From the NCBI GenBank assembly GCA_036386655.1, contig DASVVG010000197.1, positions 1 through 21,253 of the forward strand: DNA of 21,253 nucleotides, written 5' to 3'. Position numbers and translations under genes: made by a program. Source of the stretch: JAHWJX01 sp036386655 (lineage in GTDB: Bacteria; Pseudomonadota; Alphaproteobacteria; Caulobacterales; Caulobacteraceae). Shown here one piece after another: positions 13,087 through 21,253 of the stretch (positions within the stretch are counted from its first letter, which is position 1; the number at the start of each line of letters is the position of its first letter). Below the pieces are notes generated by a model that saw nothing but the letters and a program-made list of their open reading frames with translations, had not been told where the DNA came from and ran no database searches.

Positions 13087-14540
13087 GCGCGCAAACCCTT
13101 CACGTCTGACTCGGCGAACGCGGCGCGCGCGGCTTCGAAGCTGGCCACCGGGTACGCGCAGTAGTCCGCGGCATAATAGGCGCTGGGCCGATGGTTGCCG
13201 GACTCGCCCAGCCCACCGAAGGGCATGTCGGAGGCGGCCCCCGTGGTGGGGCGGTTCCAGTTCACGACCCCGGCCCGGCTGCGCGCCATGAACCGCGTCC
13301 ACAGCCCCTCGTCGTCGGAGACGAGGCCGGCCGCGAGGCCGTAGCGGGTCGCGTTCGCCGCGCTCACTGCGTCGTCGAAGCTCGCCACGCGCCGAACCTG
13401 CAGCACCGGCGCGAAGATCTCCTGGTCGGGCGCCTCGATGCCGGTAACGTCGATCAGGCCGGGCGTCAGGTATGCGGGCCCGGCGTTCGCCCGCTCCGGC
13501 GGCAGGATGGCGCGGCCGCCGCGGGCGGTCAGCTCGTCAACGCGTGCCCGGGCTGCCTGTGCCGCCCGGTCCGAGATCAACGGGCCCATGAAGGGCTCCT
13601 CCGGTCCGTCCCAGGGGCCGATGACCAGCCGTCGCGCGAGCGCCTGCACCGCCTCCAGCACCGCGTCGCCGGCCTCGCCCTCCGGCAGGATCAGCCGCCG
13701 CGCGCAGGAACAGCGCTGGCCGGAGGTCACGTAGGCGGACTGCACGATCAGGCCGGCCGCGGCCTCGGCGTCCGCATCCCACACGATGAGCGGATTGTTG
13801 CCGCCGAGCTCGAGCGCCAGGATCACCTCCGGACGGTCCACGAAGCGCCGGCGGAAGTGGGCGCCCGCCTCGGCCGAGCCGGTGAACAGCAGGCCGTCGA
13901 TCTCCTGAGCCAGCAGCGCGGCGCCGGTCTCACGGCCGCCCTGCACGAGGTTCACCACGCCCGCTGGGAGGCCCGCCTCTTCCAGCGCCGCCACGAGCAG
14001 CTCGCCGGCCCACGGCGTCTCCTCGGAGGGCTTGAACACCACCGCGTCGCCGGCCAGCAGCGCCGGCACGATGTGCCCGTTCGGCAGGTGGCCCGGGAAG
14101 TTGTACGGCCCCAGCACGGCCATCACGCCGTGAGGCCGGTGACGCAGCACCGCACGGCCGAAACCTGTGGCGCTCTCGCGCGTCCCCGTCCGCTCGTCGT
14201 AGGCGCGGATCGAGATGTCCACCTTGCCCGCCATGGAGCCGAGCTCGAGCCTGGTCTCCCAGAGCGGCTTGCCCGTCTCGCGTGAGATCGCCTCCGCGTA
14301 CTCCGCGGCGCGCGCCTGCAGCACCGCCTTGTACCGCTGCAGGATCTCCACGCGTTCGGCGTGCGGCCGGTCGGCCCAGTCGGCCTGCGCCACGCGCGCC
14401 GCGGCCACCGCTTCGGAAGCCTGGGCAGGCGACGCGGCCGCACCCTCCCAGACCGTCTCGCCGCTCGCCGGATCGACCGAGGTGAACCGCTCGCCCTGCC
14501 CGGCGATCCAGCGACCGCCGACGAAACACATGCCGTTCAA
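13083..14540 (-). CDS. astD: N-succinylglutamate 5-semialdehyde dehydrogenase
   Basis: This 485-residue NAD(P)-dependent aldehyde dehydrogenase oxidises succinylglutamate semialdehyde to succinylglutamate in arginine degradation. Visible features are the catalytic 'GPYNFPGHLPNGHI' (N147), the cofactor lysine in 'VVFKPSEETPW' (K170), the general base E244 in 'LALELGGNNP' and the nucleophile C277 in 'TSGQRCSCARR'. 'GPYNFPGHLPNGH' and 'GQRCSCARR' are typical of AstD among aldehyde dehydrogenases. The start is placed at TTG 14540-14538, which overlaps the astA stop (TTGA) and follows AGGGTG at a suitable distance. The alternative ATG at 14531 would remove only three residues but has no Shine-Dalgarno at good spacing. 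The substrate assignment is supported by astA and astB on either side. Confidence 0.95.
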   Translation of the reverse strand: MNGMCFVGGRWIAGQGERFTSVDPASGETVWEGAAASPAQASEAVAAARVAQADWADRPHAERVEILQRYKAVLQARAAEYAEAISRETGKPLWETRLELGSMAGKVDISIRAYDERTGTRESATGFGRAVLRHRPHGVMAVLGPYNFPGHLPNGHIVPALLAGDAVVFKPSEETPWAGELLVAALEEAGLPAGVVNLVQGGRETGAALLAQEIDGLLFTGSAEAGAHFRRRFVDRPEVILALELGGNNPLIVWDADAEAAAGLIVQSAYVTSGQRCSCARRLILPEGEAGDAVLEAVQALARRLVIGPWDGPEEPFMGPLISDRAAQAARARVDELTARGGRAILPPERANAGPAYLTPGLIDVTGIEAPDQEIFAPVLQVRRVASFDDAVSAANATRYGLAAGLVSDDEGLWTRFMARSRAGVVNWNRPTTGAASDMPFGGLGESGNHRPSAYYAADYCAYPVASFEAARAAFAESDVKGLRA

Positions 14541-15541
14541 AGCTTCACCCTGACCGCGTGATCCTGGTGCACCCAGAGCGCCTCGGCCGCCGCCCAGGAG
14601 ATGACCACGTTCTCCTCGTCCAGCCGCACCGGCGTGCGCACGGCCCGGAAGCGCTCCACGGTGTCGGTCGAGACCAGCGCCATCGGACCATCAACCTCGG
14701 GGGCCAGCCGCACCTTGCGACGCACGTTGTCGCGTACGGTGCGAATGTCGTCGCGCGGGCAGGCGACCGTCGGGCCGGCGTCGAAGATGTCGATGAGCCC
14801 TTGATAGCGGAAGCCCTCGGCCCGCAGCATCGCCAGCGCCGCCTGCCCCTCTTCGTGCACCACGCCCACGACGCTGCGCACCCGCTCCGGCAGCAGCTCG
14901 AGGTAGATCGGGTGCCGCGGGGCGAGGTCCAGGATGAACTGCCCGTCCGTGGAGGCGCTCATCAGGTCCGCCTCGTCGAACGGCAGGCGGAAGAACTTGC
15001 TGGCCAGGCAGTCGTAGAAGGGCGCTGTGCCCTCCGCGTCGAACCAGCCGCGCAGCTCGGCCAGCACCATCTCGGCGAAGCGCGTCGTGTCGGCGGCGAT
15101 GAGCATGTAGCGCGACTGCGCGAGCAACCGCCCCGCCCCGCCCTTGCGCCACTCCGGCCGCAGGAACAGCGAGCCGACCTCGCTCCAGCCCGCGCACTCG
15201 TTCACCAGCACCAGCGCCTGGTGGTCGAAGCGCTTGTTGATGATCGAGGACGACTGCGCCAGCGTGACGACGCGGAAGGAGAAGAAGGGACGCTTGAGCC
15301 CCACCGCGCCCTTCAGGCCCGCGACCCCGCCGATCTCGCCGGTGCGGGCGTCCTCCAGCATCAGCGTGTAGGTCGCTTCGAGCGGCGCCACCGCACCGCC
15401 GAAGCTGGCTTCCGAGAGCTCGAGCCGACGGCGCAGCGTCCCCTCGTCGGCGGGCAGGCTGGTGAAGCCGCGTCCCGACAGCAGGGCCAGCTGCATCAGC
15501 GCGTCGAAGTCCTGCGGCCCCGCCGGGCGTACGACGAGCAT
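14537..15541 (-). CDS. astA: Arginine N-succinyltransferase
   Basis: This 334-residue acyltransferase transfers succinyl from succinyl-CoA to the alpha-amino group of arginine, the committing step of the AST pathway. Recognisable family segments are the N-terminal 'VVRPAGPQDFDALMQLALLS', 'SLFLRPEWRKGGAGRLLAQS', 'FYDCLASKFFRLPFDEADLM' and 'ELLPERVRSVVG'. One astA gene is present, not the paired aruF/aruG arrangement of Pseudomonas. The ATG at 15541-15539 shares one base with the TGA of the upstream hydrolase (TGATG), an overlap that suggests re-initiation by the same ribosome. In-frame sequence upstream of this ATG lies inside the hydrolase gene and shows no homology. Confidence 0.95.
   Translation of the reverse strand: MLVVRPAGPQDFDALMQLALLSGRGFTSLPADEGTLRRRLELSEASFGGAVAPLEATYTLMLEDARTGEIGGVAGLKGAVGLKRPFFSFRVVTLAQSSSIINKRFDHQALVLVNECAGWSEVGSLFLRPEWRKGGAGRLLAQSRYMLIAADTTRFAEMVLAELRGWFDAEGTAPFYDCLASKFFRLPFDEADLMSASTDGQFILDLAPRHPIYLELLPERVRSVVGVVHEEGQAALAMLRAEGFRYQGLIDIFDAGPTVACPRDDIRTVRDNVRRKVRLAPEVDGPMALVSTDTVERFRAVRTPVRLDEENVVISWAAAEALWVHQDHAVRVKL
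14546..14551 (-). promoter_or_regulatory. Shine-Dalgarno supporting the TTG start of astD
   Basis: AGGGTG on the minus strand, near the 3' end of astA, lies 5 bp before TTG 14540-14538 but 14 bp before the alternative ATG at 14531. The distance favours TTG, which also forms the TTGA stop/start overlap with astA. Confidence 0.45.
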
Positions 15542-16788
15542 CAGCGCCCTCCCATGGCCGCGCGGATGGCGCGCGCGTCGACGGCCCCGGTCGCCAGCCG
15601 CGCCATGACCAAGGCCGACAGCTGCGCCCGCTCGGCGAAGCTCTCCGGCCACGCGTGCTCGTTCTCGCTATGGATGTCCCCGCCGCGCACGCCCAGCGTG
15701 TCGAGGTTGGGCAGCCCCGCCGCGAACAGGTTGTTGCCCTCGCACACGCCGCCCGAGGGTCTCCAGCTCAAGTCGACGTTGATCGCCGCGGCCGCCTCGC
15801 GCACGGCGGCGAACAGCTGCTCCTGCGCGCCGTTCACCGGCTTGGGAGCGCGGGTGAAGCCGCCGTGCCGTTCGAGCGCGAGGCCGTCGCTCGCCGCGCC
15901 GCGGAGCGCCTCCGCGATCCGCTCCTCGATCCACCAGGAACTCTCCGCGTCCGGCACCCGCACGTTGAAGCGCACCACCGCGGCGTCGGGCACCATGTTC
16001 AGCGGCCCGCCGCCGTCGATCCTCGCGACGTTCACTGTCACGCCTTCCCGCTGGCGGTTGAGGTCGTCCAGCGCGGCGGCCAGGCGCGCCGCCGTCGTGA
16101 TCGCGTTCCGTCCGGCCGCGAAGTCCCGCCCTGCGTGAGCGGCTCGCCCGCGCACCGCGACCGAGAAGTTCCCCGACCCCTTCCGCGAGGATGCGAGCGC
16201 CCCGTCCGCCAGCGCCGGCTCATAGGTCAGGCCCACATGCGCGGTCCGCCCGAGTTCGGCCAGCAGGGGCGCGGACGCCGGGGAGCCGATCTCCTCGTCG
16301 GGCGAGAGCAGGACCCGGTACCCGACGGCCGAGGCGGCCGCGTGCGTCTCGAACGCCTCCAGCGCCGCCAGCATCACGCTGATGCCGCCCTTCATGTCCG
16401 CGACGCCCGGCCCGTGCAGCGCCCCGTCGTCCCGCCGCCGCACCTCCCGGAAGCTCGTGTCCGCCGGATACACGGTGTCGTAGTGACCGGTCAGCACGAC
16501 CTGCACGGGCGCCTGCTCCCGCACGGTCAGCATCAGCGCGTCCGTGTGGGCCTGCGCCTGCGGGCGCCCCGCCGCATCGATCTCCCCCGAGGGCTCCAGC
16601 GGCACGAAGGCGATCTCGCCCGGGAGCGTCGAGAAAGCGTCAGCCAGCAAGGCGCGCTGCCGCTCGAGGCCTTCGAGATTGCGGCTGCCGGAGTTGCCGG
16701 CGCACCAGCCGACCGCCCGCGCGATGATCGAATCCGCCCGTCCCGCGACGCCTTCCAGCATCGCGCGCTCGGCGCTGTCCAAGGTCAT
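15541..16788 (-). CDS. M20-family metallohydrolase at head of AST operon (candidate desuccinylase)
   Basis: This 415-residue cytosolic enzyme, with no visible signal peptide, belongs to the M20 zinc family that includes carboxypeptidase G2, ArgE and the succinyl-diaminopimelate desuccinylase DapE. The expected di-zinc site is complete: H102 in 'LTGHYDTVYP', bridging D131 in 'GPGVADMKGG', catalytic E165 and ligand E166 in 'LSPDEEIGSP', E190 in 'LTYEPAL' and H373 in 'GGDIHSENEH'. The dimerisation-domain His is in 'GRAAHAGRDFAAGRNA' (214-229). It overlaps astA by one base, so it belongs to the AST operon. No AstE (an M14-like protein) is present, so I infer that this gene may hydrolyse N-succinylglutamate to glutamate and succinate. 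Glutamate carboxypeptidase-type activity is the main alternative. The start is ATG 16788; GTG 16803 is possible but lacks a ribosome site. Confidence 0.85.
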   Translation of the reverse strand: MTLDSAERAMLEGVAGRADSIIARAVGWCAGNSGSRNLEGLERQRALLADAFSTLPGEIAFVPLEPSGEIDAAGRPQAQAHTDALMLTVREQAPVQVVLTGHYDTVYPADTSFREVRRRDDGALHGPGVADMKGGISVMLAALEAFETHAAASAVGYRVLLSPDEEIGSPASAPLLAELGRTAHVGLTYEPALADGALASSRKGSGNFSVAVRGRAAHAGRDFAAGRNAITTAARLAAALDDLNRQREGVTVNVARIDGGGPLNMVPDAAVVRFNVRVPDAESSWWIEERIAEALRGAASDGLALERHGGFTRAPKPVNGAQEQLFAAVREAAAAINVDLSWRPSGGVCEGNNLFAAGLPNLDTLGVRGGDIHSENEHAWPESFAERAQLSALVMARLATGAVDARAIRAAMGGR

Positions 16789-16841
16789 GGCCCTGCTCAA
16801 CACGGCCCGCGCGCGAGCGCAACCCGCCTCCGCGGAGCCGA
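16789..16841. other. Short spacer between tamB and the AST operon
   Basis: This 53-bp gap is the only break between tamB and the M20 hydrolase. It contains the perfect 10-bp palindrome CTCCGCGGAG (16828-16837), just after the tamB stop. There is no loop or T-run, so it is not an intrinsic terminator, and I see no convincing -10 element on the minus strand. The AST genes could therefore be co-transcribed with tamAB or use a promoter inside the 3' end of tamB. Confidence 0.5.
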
Positions 16842-19800
16842 TCAGCGCGACTCGCGCCGGTAGCGGACCGAGACGCTCGAGCCCTGGCTGCGGCGGGCTC
16901 CGCGGATCTGGTCGCCGGCGCCCTGGGCCAGGCGCGAAATGATCGAGAGACGGCGGCTCAACTGCCACTCGACCTGCACCGCCGGGCCTTCACGTCCGCC
17001 GCCGATGATCTCCAGGTAGATGTCGTCGCTGAGGTACTTGCCGCCGGCCACCGTAACGCCCGAGGCCTCGTCCTGGCCGAACGAGAGCCGGTCCAGGCCC
17101 GCCAGTTCGCGCAGGCCGCCGATCACGTCGAAGCCGCCGCCGCCGCGCAGCCCGCTGAGCGCCGACGCGAGCTGCGCCGCCTCCAGCGCGGAGAGCTGGG
17201 AGGCCGATCGGCCGAACAGCACCTGCGAGAGGATCTCGTCCTGGGGCAGCTGCGGCCGCGACGCCAGCGTGATCTCCGGCTCCGCCGCGGTCCCGCGAAT
17301 GCGGATTTCCGCGGTGAGCGTGGGGTCCTCGCGCACCGCCGTCAGGTCGAGCCGTATCTCGCTCGCCGATTCGCCGAGTCGGATGGTCCCGCGCTCGTCG
17401 AACTCGAAGCGTCGTCCGGCGAAGGCGTACTCACCGCGCACCACCCGGGCCACGCCGGTCAGGTTCGGGTCGCGAATTGTGCCGGTGACGGCGGCGTCCA
17501 CCGCCAGCTCGACGTTCAGCCCGCGGCCGCGCACCCAGACCCGCCGCGGGGCGTCCAGCGTGACGTCGAGCGCGATGGGAGGCCCGCGGCCGGCGCCGGC
17601 GGGCCTGCGCGTGGTGGCGGCCTGCCGCTGCGGCGCATTGCGCTCGATCACGTCCATGCGCACGACCCCGGATGGCGTCGGCGGATTGGGGCGGATCTCC
17701 GCCTCGTCGATCGTAAGCCGGCCGACGATGTTCACCTGCCCCTGCGCATTTCGGGCGACCGTCACGGTGCCCGAGGCGTCGGCCTCGGCGAGCTCGTTGT
17801 CGATGATGCGGAAGCTGCGCAGCTGCGCCTGGAAGTTACTGCCGCCGGTTTGGCGCAGGTTGATCTCGCCGCCCCCGCTCACCGTGCCGCCCGAGGCGTC
17901 CGTCCCCGTCAGCTCCCGCACGAACACCCGGCTTCCGCCCAGCTCTGAGTCGAAGCGCAGGTTCCGGAGCGCCAGCCCGGTGCCCTCGTCGGTGAACTGG
18001 CCGTTGCGCAGCGAAGCGCGGCCGGTGGGTCGCGGATCGTTCAGCGTCCCGCCCAGCGTTCCCCGAGCGGACACGTAGCCGGCCAGGCTGCGCTCGCCGC
18101 CGTAGAAGAGGTCCCACAGCGGCCGGAGCTCACCTTCCGCCGCGAAGGTCCCGCCGATCGGCCGGGTCCGGTTGACGGCCAGCCGCAGCGGCTTCGCCGA
18201 AGCCACGGCCGGCAGCACCGCGTCGACGTTCGCGCGCAGGCCCGACTGGTTCGTCGCGTTGGCGACCACGCGAATCTGGGAGTCGCTGAGCACCGCGCGC
18301 AGTTGCCCGTTGAGGGCCAGGTTCGCGGGCGCGTCGAGGCTCCTCGCCTGCTGCAGGGCCGCGTCCAACTGGCCCGTCAGGCGCGCGCCCCGGCCCTGAA
18401 GCACCGCCGTCCCGTCCACCCGCCCGGCGAAGTCCTCGCTCAGCGCGCCGACGTTCAGACCGGCGAACGTGGCTCGCGCGTCCAGCGTCTCGCCGGCCTG
18501 CCGGCCGTCCAGGCTCACCTGGCCGCCGCCGACGGCCAGCCGGAGCCGGGCGGACCGATCATCGGGCGCGAGCCGGATCATGACGGGTTCGAGCGTGCGC
18601 AGGTCGAACTGGCGCACGCGCCCGGCGCCGCCGAGGCTCACGGTCTGCACCCCCCGCTGTCGCGCATAGACGCCGTCGCCCGCAAACCGCCAGGGCTGCG
18701 GCGCCGCCCCCGCCGCCGACACGGTGAACGGCAGCCGGGCGAGCGGACCGTTGGCGTTCAGGCTGATGCTCTCGACGTAGCTCGTGTCGGCCCCGCCCAG
18801 GGCGAGGTTCCTGCCCTCGAGCCGGATCGCGGCCGACGCTCCGCCGCCGCCGTCGACGATCCGCACCACGCCGTTCGCCGTCCCCCGCGACAGGAAAGCG
18901 CCGGGACCGGCCGTGAAGGTGAAATCCGCCGTGGTGGGCGCGCGGTTCCTGAGGCTCACCGCGCCCTTCGCCTGCACCCCGCCCGCATCGAGGTCGACGT
19001 CGCGCAGGTCGATCCCGTTCCCGGCGAACCGGAAGCCCGCGTTCGCCCGTGCCGGCCCGTACTCCGTGCCGCCGGTGACCCGCATGAAGCCGTTGAAGTC
19101 TCCTGGCGTCTTCACGAAGGACAGCGCCACCAGCGCGTCCCGCACCACCAGCCGCTCGAGATCAAGGACACCCAGGCGGGCCGTCAGGTCGGCGCGCGGC
19201 GAGCCGATGGTCCCGCCGAGTTCGCCCTCGCCGCTGATGTACCCGCTGATCTCGATCGGCCCGGCGGCGAACGGGCCGCGCGCGCGCCAGTCGAGGTTCA
19301 GGTCCAGCGCGCCGTTCGTGCCGACCGTGCCGGCGCCGGACACGGTCCCGGCCGCGCCGGCCAGGACCGCGCGCTCCACCGCCAGGCGCCCGGAGCCGTA
19401 CTCCGCCGCCATCTCCAGCCGCGGCCGGGCGCCCAGCAGCCGGTCGAGCTGCGCCATGCCGGTGGCGAGCCGCTCGCCGCGCACGTCGAGGTCGAAGGCC
19501 CAGGGTCTGCGCCCGCCGCCCTGCGAGGCCGCGAACGTCCCGGTGACGGCGCCGCTGGCGCCCGGCCTCAGGCTGGCGAGGTTGGACAGCGTGCCCTCGC
19601 CGCGGAAGGTCAGGTCGCCCAGCAGGCCCCGTCCGCCGGAGCCCTGCACGCGCATGCCGGCGCCGACCGCGTTCAGCGAACGGACTAGCACGCGGCCGTC
19701 GCGCAGCCGCGCCGCCTCGAACTCCGCCCGTGGTGCGGCGCCGAGCCATCCCGCCACCAGTCCGCGCCCTGCGCCGCCCCTGCCCTGCAACTCCGCGCCC

Positions 19801-21071
19801 AGAGTGAGTTCGCCGCGGCGGCGCGCGACCGTGACCGGGCCGGACACCGACGCCAGCGTGTAGTTCGGCGCCGCCACCTGCTGCGCGCCCGTCGTCCCCT
19901 CGAAGCGCCAGTCGGCGAGGCCGCCGCGCAGCTCCCCGTCCAGCTCCGCGAACCCGGCCACCGGGGCGCCGACCAGCCGCGTCAGGCTGTTGGTCGCCGC
20001 GCGCACCTGCAGCCCGCTCGGCGAGGCGCGCTCCGCCACGTCCACGCGTCCGGCCGCGGTGGCGCGCAGGTTCTCCGCGAACACCGCCGCCGTCATGCGG
20101 AAGGTGGGCCCCTCGACGGGCAGGATGTCCGCCGCGACGCCGACGCGCTGTCCCACTCGCGGCACATACGCGCGGGTGAACGACGAGGCGCCGAGATCGA
20201 CCGCCGCGCGAAGGCGCCCGCCGCCCGTCTTGGCCCATCGACCCTGCGCGCTGATCGGCGCGATGACCCCCGAGCGGGTGATCAGGTTCAGGTCGGCGAG
20301 ATCCGGCTGGCCCGCCGCCCGCAGCCGCAGCACGAACGGCTGGCCGGCCGGGAGGCCCAGGGCTCCGGCGAGCGCGCCGCCCGCCTTCTCGATCGCGTCG
20401 GCACGGGCGAGGAACTCGCCGTTCCCGGTTCGGAAGGCCGTCGTGATCCCGTCCCCGGGGCGGAGCATGCTGGTGGCGTCGAGCTGCGCCCACACGGGCC
20501 CGGCGCGCGCGACGCGCGCCTGCGCCGCGACGCTCCAGTCGCCCCGCCGTACGCTGAAGGCGGGCTCGGTGATCAGCCGGAAGCGCGCCTTGTCCACCCG
20601 GATGGAGACCGGGAGGTCGCGCTTGGGCTTGTCCTCGCGCTCCTCCAGCACCGGACGCCGAAGCACGTGCACGCTTTCCGCTGTGATGCTCTCCGCCCAC
20701 AGGCGGCGGCGCAGCAGGCTGTACGACCGCCAGCGCATCGTGACGTCGCGACCCTCCAGCCAGACGCCCTTCTCGTCGACCACCGCCAGCCGCTTCACCT
20801 TGAAATCGCCGAACACGTCGCCGGAGAGCCCGGAGAGCTGCAGGGTGCCGAAGCGGCCGAGATCCATCCCGTCCAGCCAGCCGACCAGCGTGGTCCGCCC
20901 GGTGTCGGTGAGCACCGCCACACGGATGCCGACGGCGAGCAGCACGACCAGCGCCACCAGCCCGGCCCCGCCCCAGAACGGTATCCAGATCAGGCGCCGA
21001 CGGCGCCTCGCCGCACGCTGCCGCCGGATCTCCAGCCGGCGTTCCTCCGGGCTGAGTTCGACCGCGGTCAA
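16842..21071 (-). CDS. tamB: Translocation and assembly module protein TamB (AsmA-like, DUF490)
   Basis: This 1409-residue protein spans the envelope: a short Arg-rich cytoplasmic tail (residues 11-26), one inner-membrane anchor (about 27-49) and a very long periplasmic part. The periplasmic part is rich in short beta-strands, Gly and Ala, as expected of a hydrophobic-groove beta-taco fold. The C-terminal DUF490/TamB domain covers roughly the last 350 residues, with 'DEILSQVLFGR' at about 1278 and an end rich in beta-strand patterns ('YLEIIGGG', 'VSVRYRRESR'). TamB partners the outer-membrane TamA in assembly of outer-membrane proteins and, like other AsmA-like proteins, has been linked to phospholipid transport. 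The start is TTG 21071-21069, overlapping the tamA stop (TTGA). The length is within the usual range. The next gene begins 53 bp downstream. Confidence 0.95.
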   Translation of the reverse strand: MTAVELSPEERRLEIRRQRAARRRRRLIWIPFWGGAGLVALVVLLAVGIRVAVLTDTGRTTLVGWLDGMDLGRFGTLQLSGLSGDVFGDFKVKRLAVVDEKGVWLEGRDVTMRWRSYSLLRRRLWAESITAESVHVLRRPVLEEREDKPKRDLPVSIRVDKARFRLITEPAFSVRRGDWSVAAQARVARAGPVWAQLDATSMLRPGDGITTAFRTGNGEFLARADAIEKAGGALAGALGLPAGQPFVLRLRAAGQPDLADLNLITRSGVIAPISAQGRWAKTGGGRLRAAVDLGASSFTRAYVPRVGQRVGVAADILPVEGPTFRMTAAVFAENLRATAAGRVDVAERASPSGLQVRAATNSLTRLVGAPVAGFAELDGELRGGLADWRFEGTTGAQQVAAPNYTLASVSGPVTVARRRGELTLGAELQGRGGAGRGLVAGWLGAAPRAEFEAARLRDGRVLVRSLNAVGAGMRVQGSGGRGLLGDLTFRGEGTLSNLASLRPGASGAVTGTFAASQGGGRRPWAFDLDVRGERLATGMAQLDRLLGARPRLEMAAEYGSGRLAVERAVLAGAAGTVSGAGTVGTNGALDLNLDWRARGPFAAGPIEISGYISGEGELGGTIGSPRADLTARLGVLDLERLVVRDALVALSFVKTPGDFNGFMRVTGGTEYGPARANAGFRFAGNGIDLRDVDLDAGGVQAKGAVSLRNRAPTTADFTFTAGPGAFLSRGTANGVVRIVDGGGGASAAIRLEGRNLALGGADTSYVESISLNANGPLARLPFTVSAAGAAPQPWRFAGDGVYARQRGVQTVSLGGAGRVRQFDLRTLEPVMIRLAPDDRSARLRLAVGGGQVSLDGRQAGETLDARATFAGLNVGALSEDFAGRVDGTAVLQGRGARLTGQLDAALQQARSLDAPANLALNGQLRAVLSDSQIRVVANATNQSGLRANVDAVLPAVASAKPLRLAVNRTRPIGGTFAAEGELRPLWDLFYGGERSLAGYVSARGTLGGTLNDPRPTGRASLRNGQFTDEGTGLALRNLRFDSELGGSRVFVRELTGTDASGGTVSGGGEINLRQTGGSNFQAQLRSFRIIDNELAEADASGTVTVARNAQGQVNIVGRLTIDEAEIRPNPPTPSGVVRMDVIERNAPQRQAATTRRPAGAGRGPPIALDVTLDAPRRVWVRGRGLNVELAVDAAVTGTIRDPNLTGVARVVRGEYAFAGRRFEFDERGTIRLGESASEIRLDLTAVREDPTLTAEIRIRGTAAEPEITLASRPQLPQDEILSQVLFGRSASQLSALEAAQLASALSGLRGGGGFDVIGGLRELAGLDRLSFGQDEASGVTVAGGKYLSDDIYLEIIGGGREGPAVQVEWQLSRRLSIISRLAQGAGDQIRGARRSQGSSVSVRYRRESR

Positions 21072-21253
21072 AACGCCTGCCCGATGCTGAGGTAGATCTG
21101 GAACGCGGCCTCGCCGTCGCGCCGGTTCAGCGGCACGGCGATGTCGGCGCGGATCGGGCCGAACCCGAGGTCGTAGCGGACGCCGGCGCCGACCGCCGCT
21201 TTCAGCTCGTCCGTTCCGGGGAACTCGTTGGCCCCGACGGAGCCCGCGTCCAC
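21068..21253 (-). CDS. tamA: TamA outer-membrane protein, C-terminal end only
   Basis: Only the last 61 residues are inside the window; the frame is open to the window edge, and the GTG at 21253 is not a real start. The fragment has the pattern of the final beta-strands of a 16-stranded Omp85 barrel: 'GAGVRYDLGFGPIRADIAVP', a short turn, then 'QIYLSIGQAF', ending with the C-terminal Phe of outer-membrane barrel signals. Position directly before tamB, with a 4-bp TTGA overlap, identifies it as TamA and not BamA. TamA forms the outer-membrane half of the TamAB complex. Confidence 0.88.
   Translation of the reverse strand: MDAGSVGANEFPGTDELKAAVGAGVRYDLGFGPIRADIAVPLNRRDGEAAFQIYLSIGQAF

Noticed and set aside
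14558..16138. Plus-strand open frame of 526 codons opposite astA and the M20 hydrolase
   Set aside because: It mirrors coding sequence on the other strand and has no family features; the minus-strand proteins have complete active sites.
18303..19688. Plus-strand open frame of 461 codons opposite tamB
   Set aside because: It is antisense to the periplasmic part of TamB, Arg/Pro/Ala-rich, and without homology that I can recognise.
1..21253. CRISPR arrays, insertion sequences, phage genes, tRNA or rRNA genes, toxin-antitoxin or defence systems
   Set aside because: I found no regularly spaced repeats, transposase motifs, terminal inverted repeats, cloverleaf-like or ribosomal sequences; nearly every base is accounted for by recognised metabolic and envelope genes.

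Overview
This is a very G+C-rich (about 70% by eye), tightly packed chromosomal segment of a Gram-negative bacterium, most likely an alphaproteobacterium. The evidence is a TamA/TamB outer-membrane assembly pair, a short Ppx/GppA protein beside RlmE, a guaB / RsmB-type methyltransferase / guaA order, and protein sequences of alphaproteobacterial type. Affinity to Caulobacterales or Parvularculales is a guess from gene order and cannot be settled here. I see no phage, transposon, CRISPR array, tRNA or rRNA, and no stretch above about 125 bp without a gene.

Layout. (1) 1-669, plus strand: 3' end of a Slt-type lytic transglycosylase. (2) 666-8491, minus strand, transcribed right to left: guaB, an RsmB/NOP methyltransferase, guaA, a three-gene BtuFCD/FecBCD-type importer (binding protein, permease, ATPase) and a PLP threonine/serine dehydratase. 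Every junction is a stop/start overlap of 2 to 10 bp, so this looks like one translationally coupled operon. (3) 8549-10757, minus strand: ppx/gppA, ohr and rlmE, also joined by 4-bp overlaps, separated from guaB by 57 bp that hold a candidate promoter. (4) 10880-11749, plus strand: phenylalanine 4-hydroxylase, divergent from ppx and possibly read from a leaderless mRNA. (5) 11746-16788, minus strand: an arginine succinyltransferase (AST) operon made of an M20 metallohydrolase, astA, astD and astB. (6) 16842-21253, minus strand: tamB and the 3' end of tamA.

How the genes work together. guaB and guaA catalyse the two steps from IMP to GMP. RlmE and the RsmB-type enzyme methylate rRNA. The AST genes degrade arginine, and phenylalanine hydroxylase opens phenylalanine degradation, so 10.9-16.8 kb is an amino-acid catabolic block. 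Canonical astC and astE are absent from the AST cluster, and an M20 peptidase-family hydrolase sits at its head. My leading hypothesis is that it does the AstE job, removing succinate from N-succinylglutamate, by non-orthologous replacement. TamA and TamB form an envelope system for outer-membrane protein insertion and/or lipid transport.

Most of the window is ordinary housekeeping sequence. The points worth a second look are the M20 hydrolase in the AST operon, the unbroken chain of stop/start overlaps (with CTG, GTG and TTG starts), ohr wedged between ppx and rlmE, an importer embedded in the guanine-nucleotide operon, the apparent absence of a ribosome binding site for phhA, and two convergent gene pairs whose stop codons overlap.
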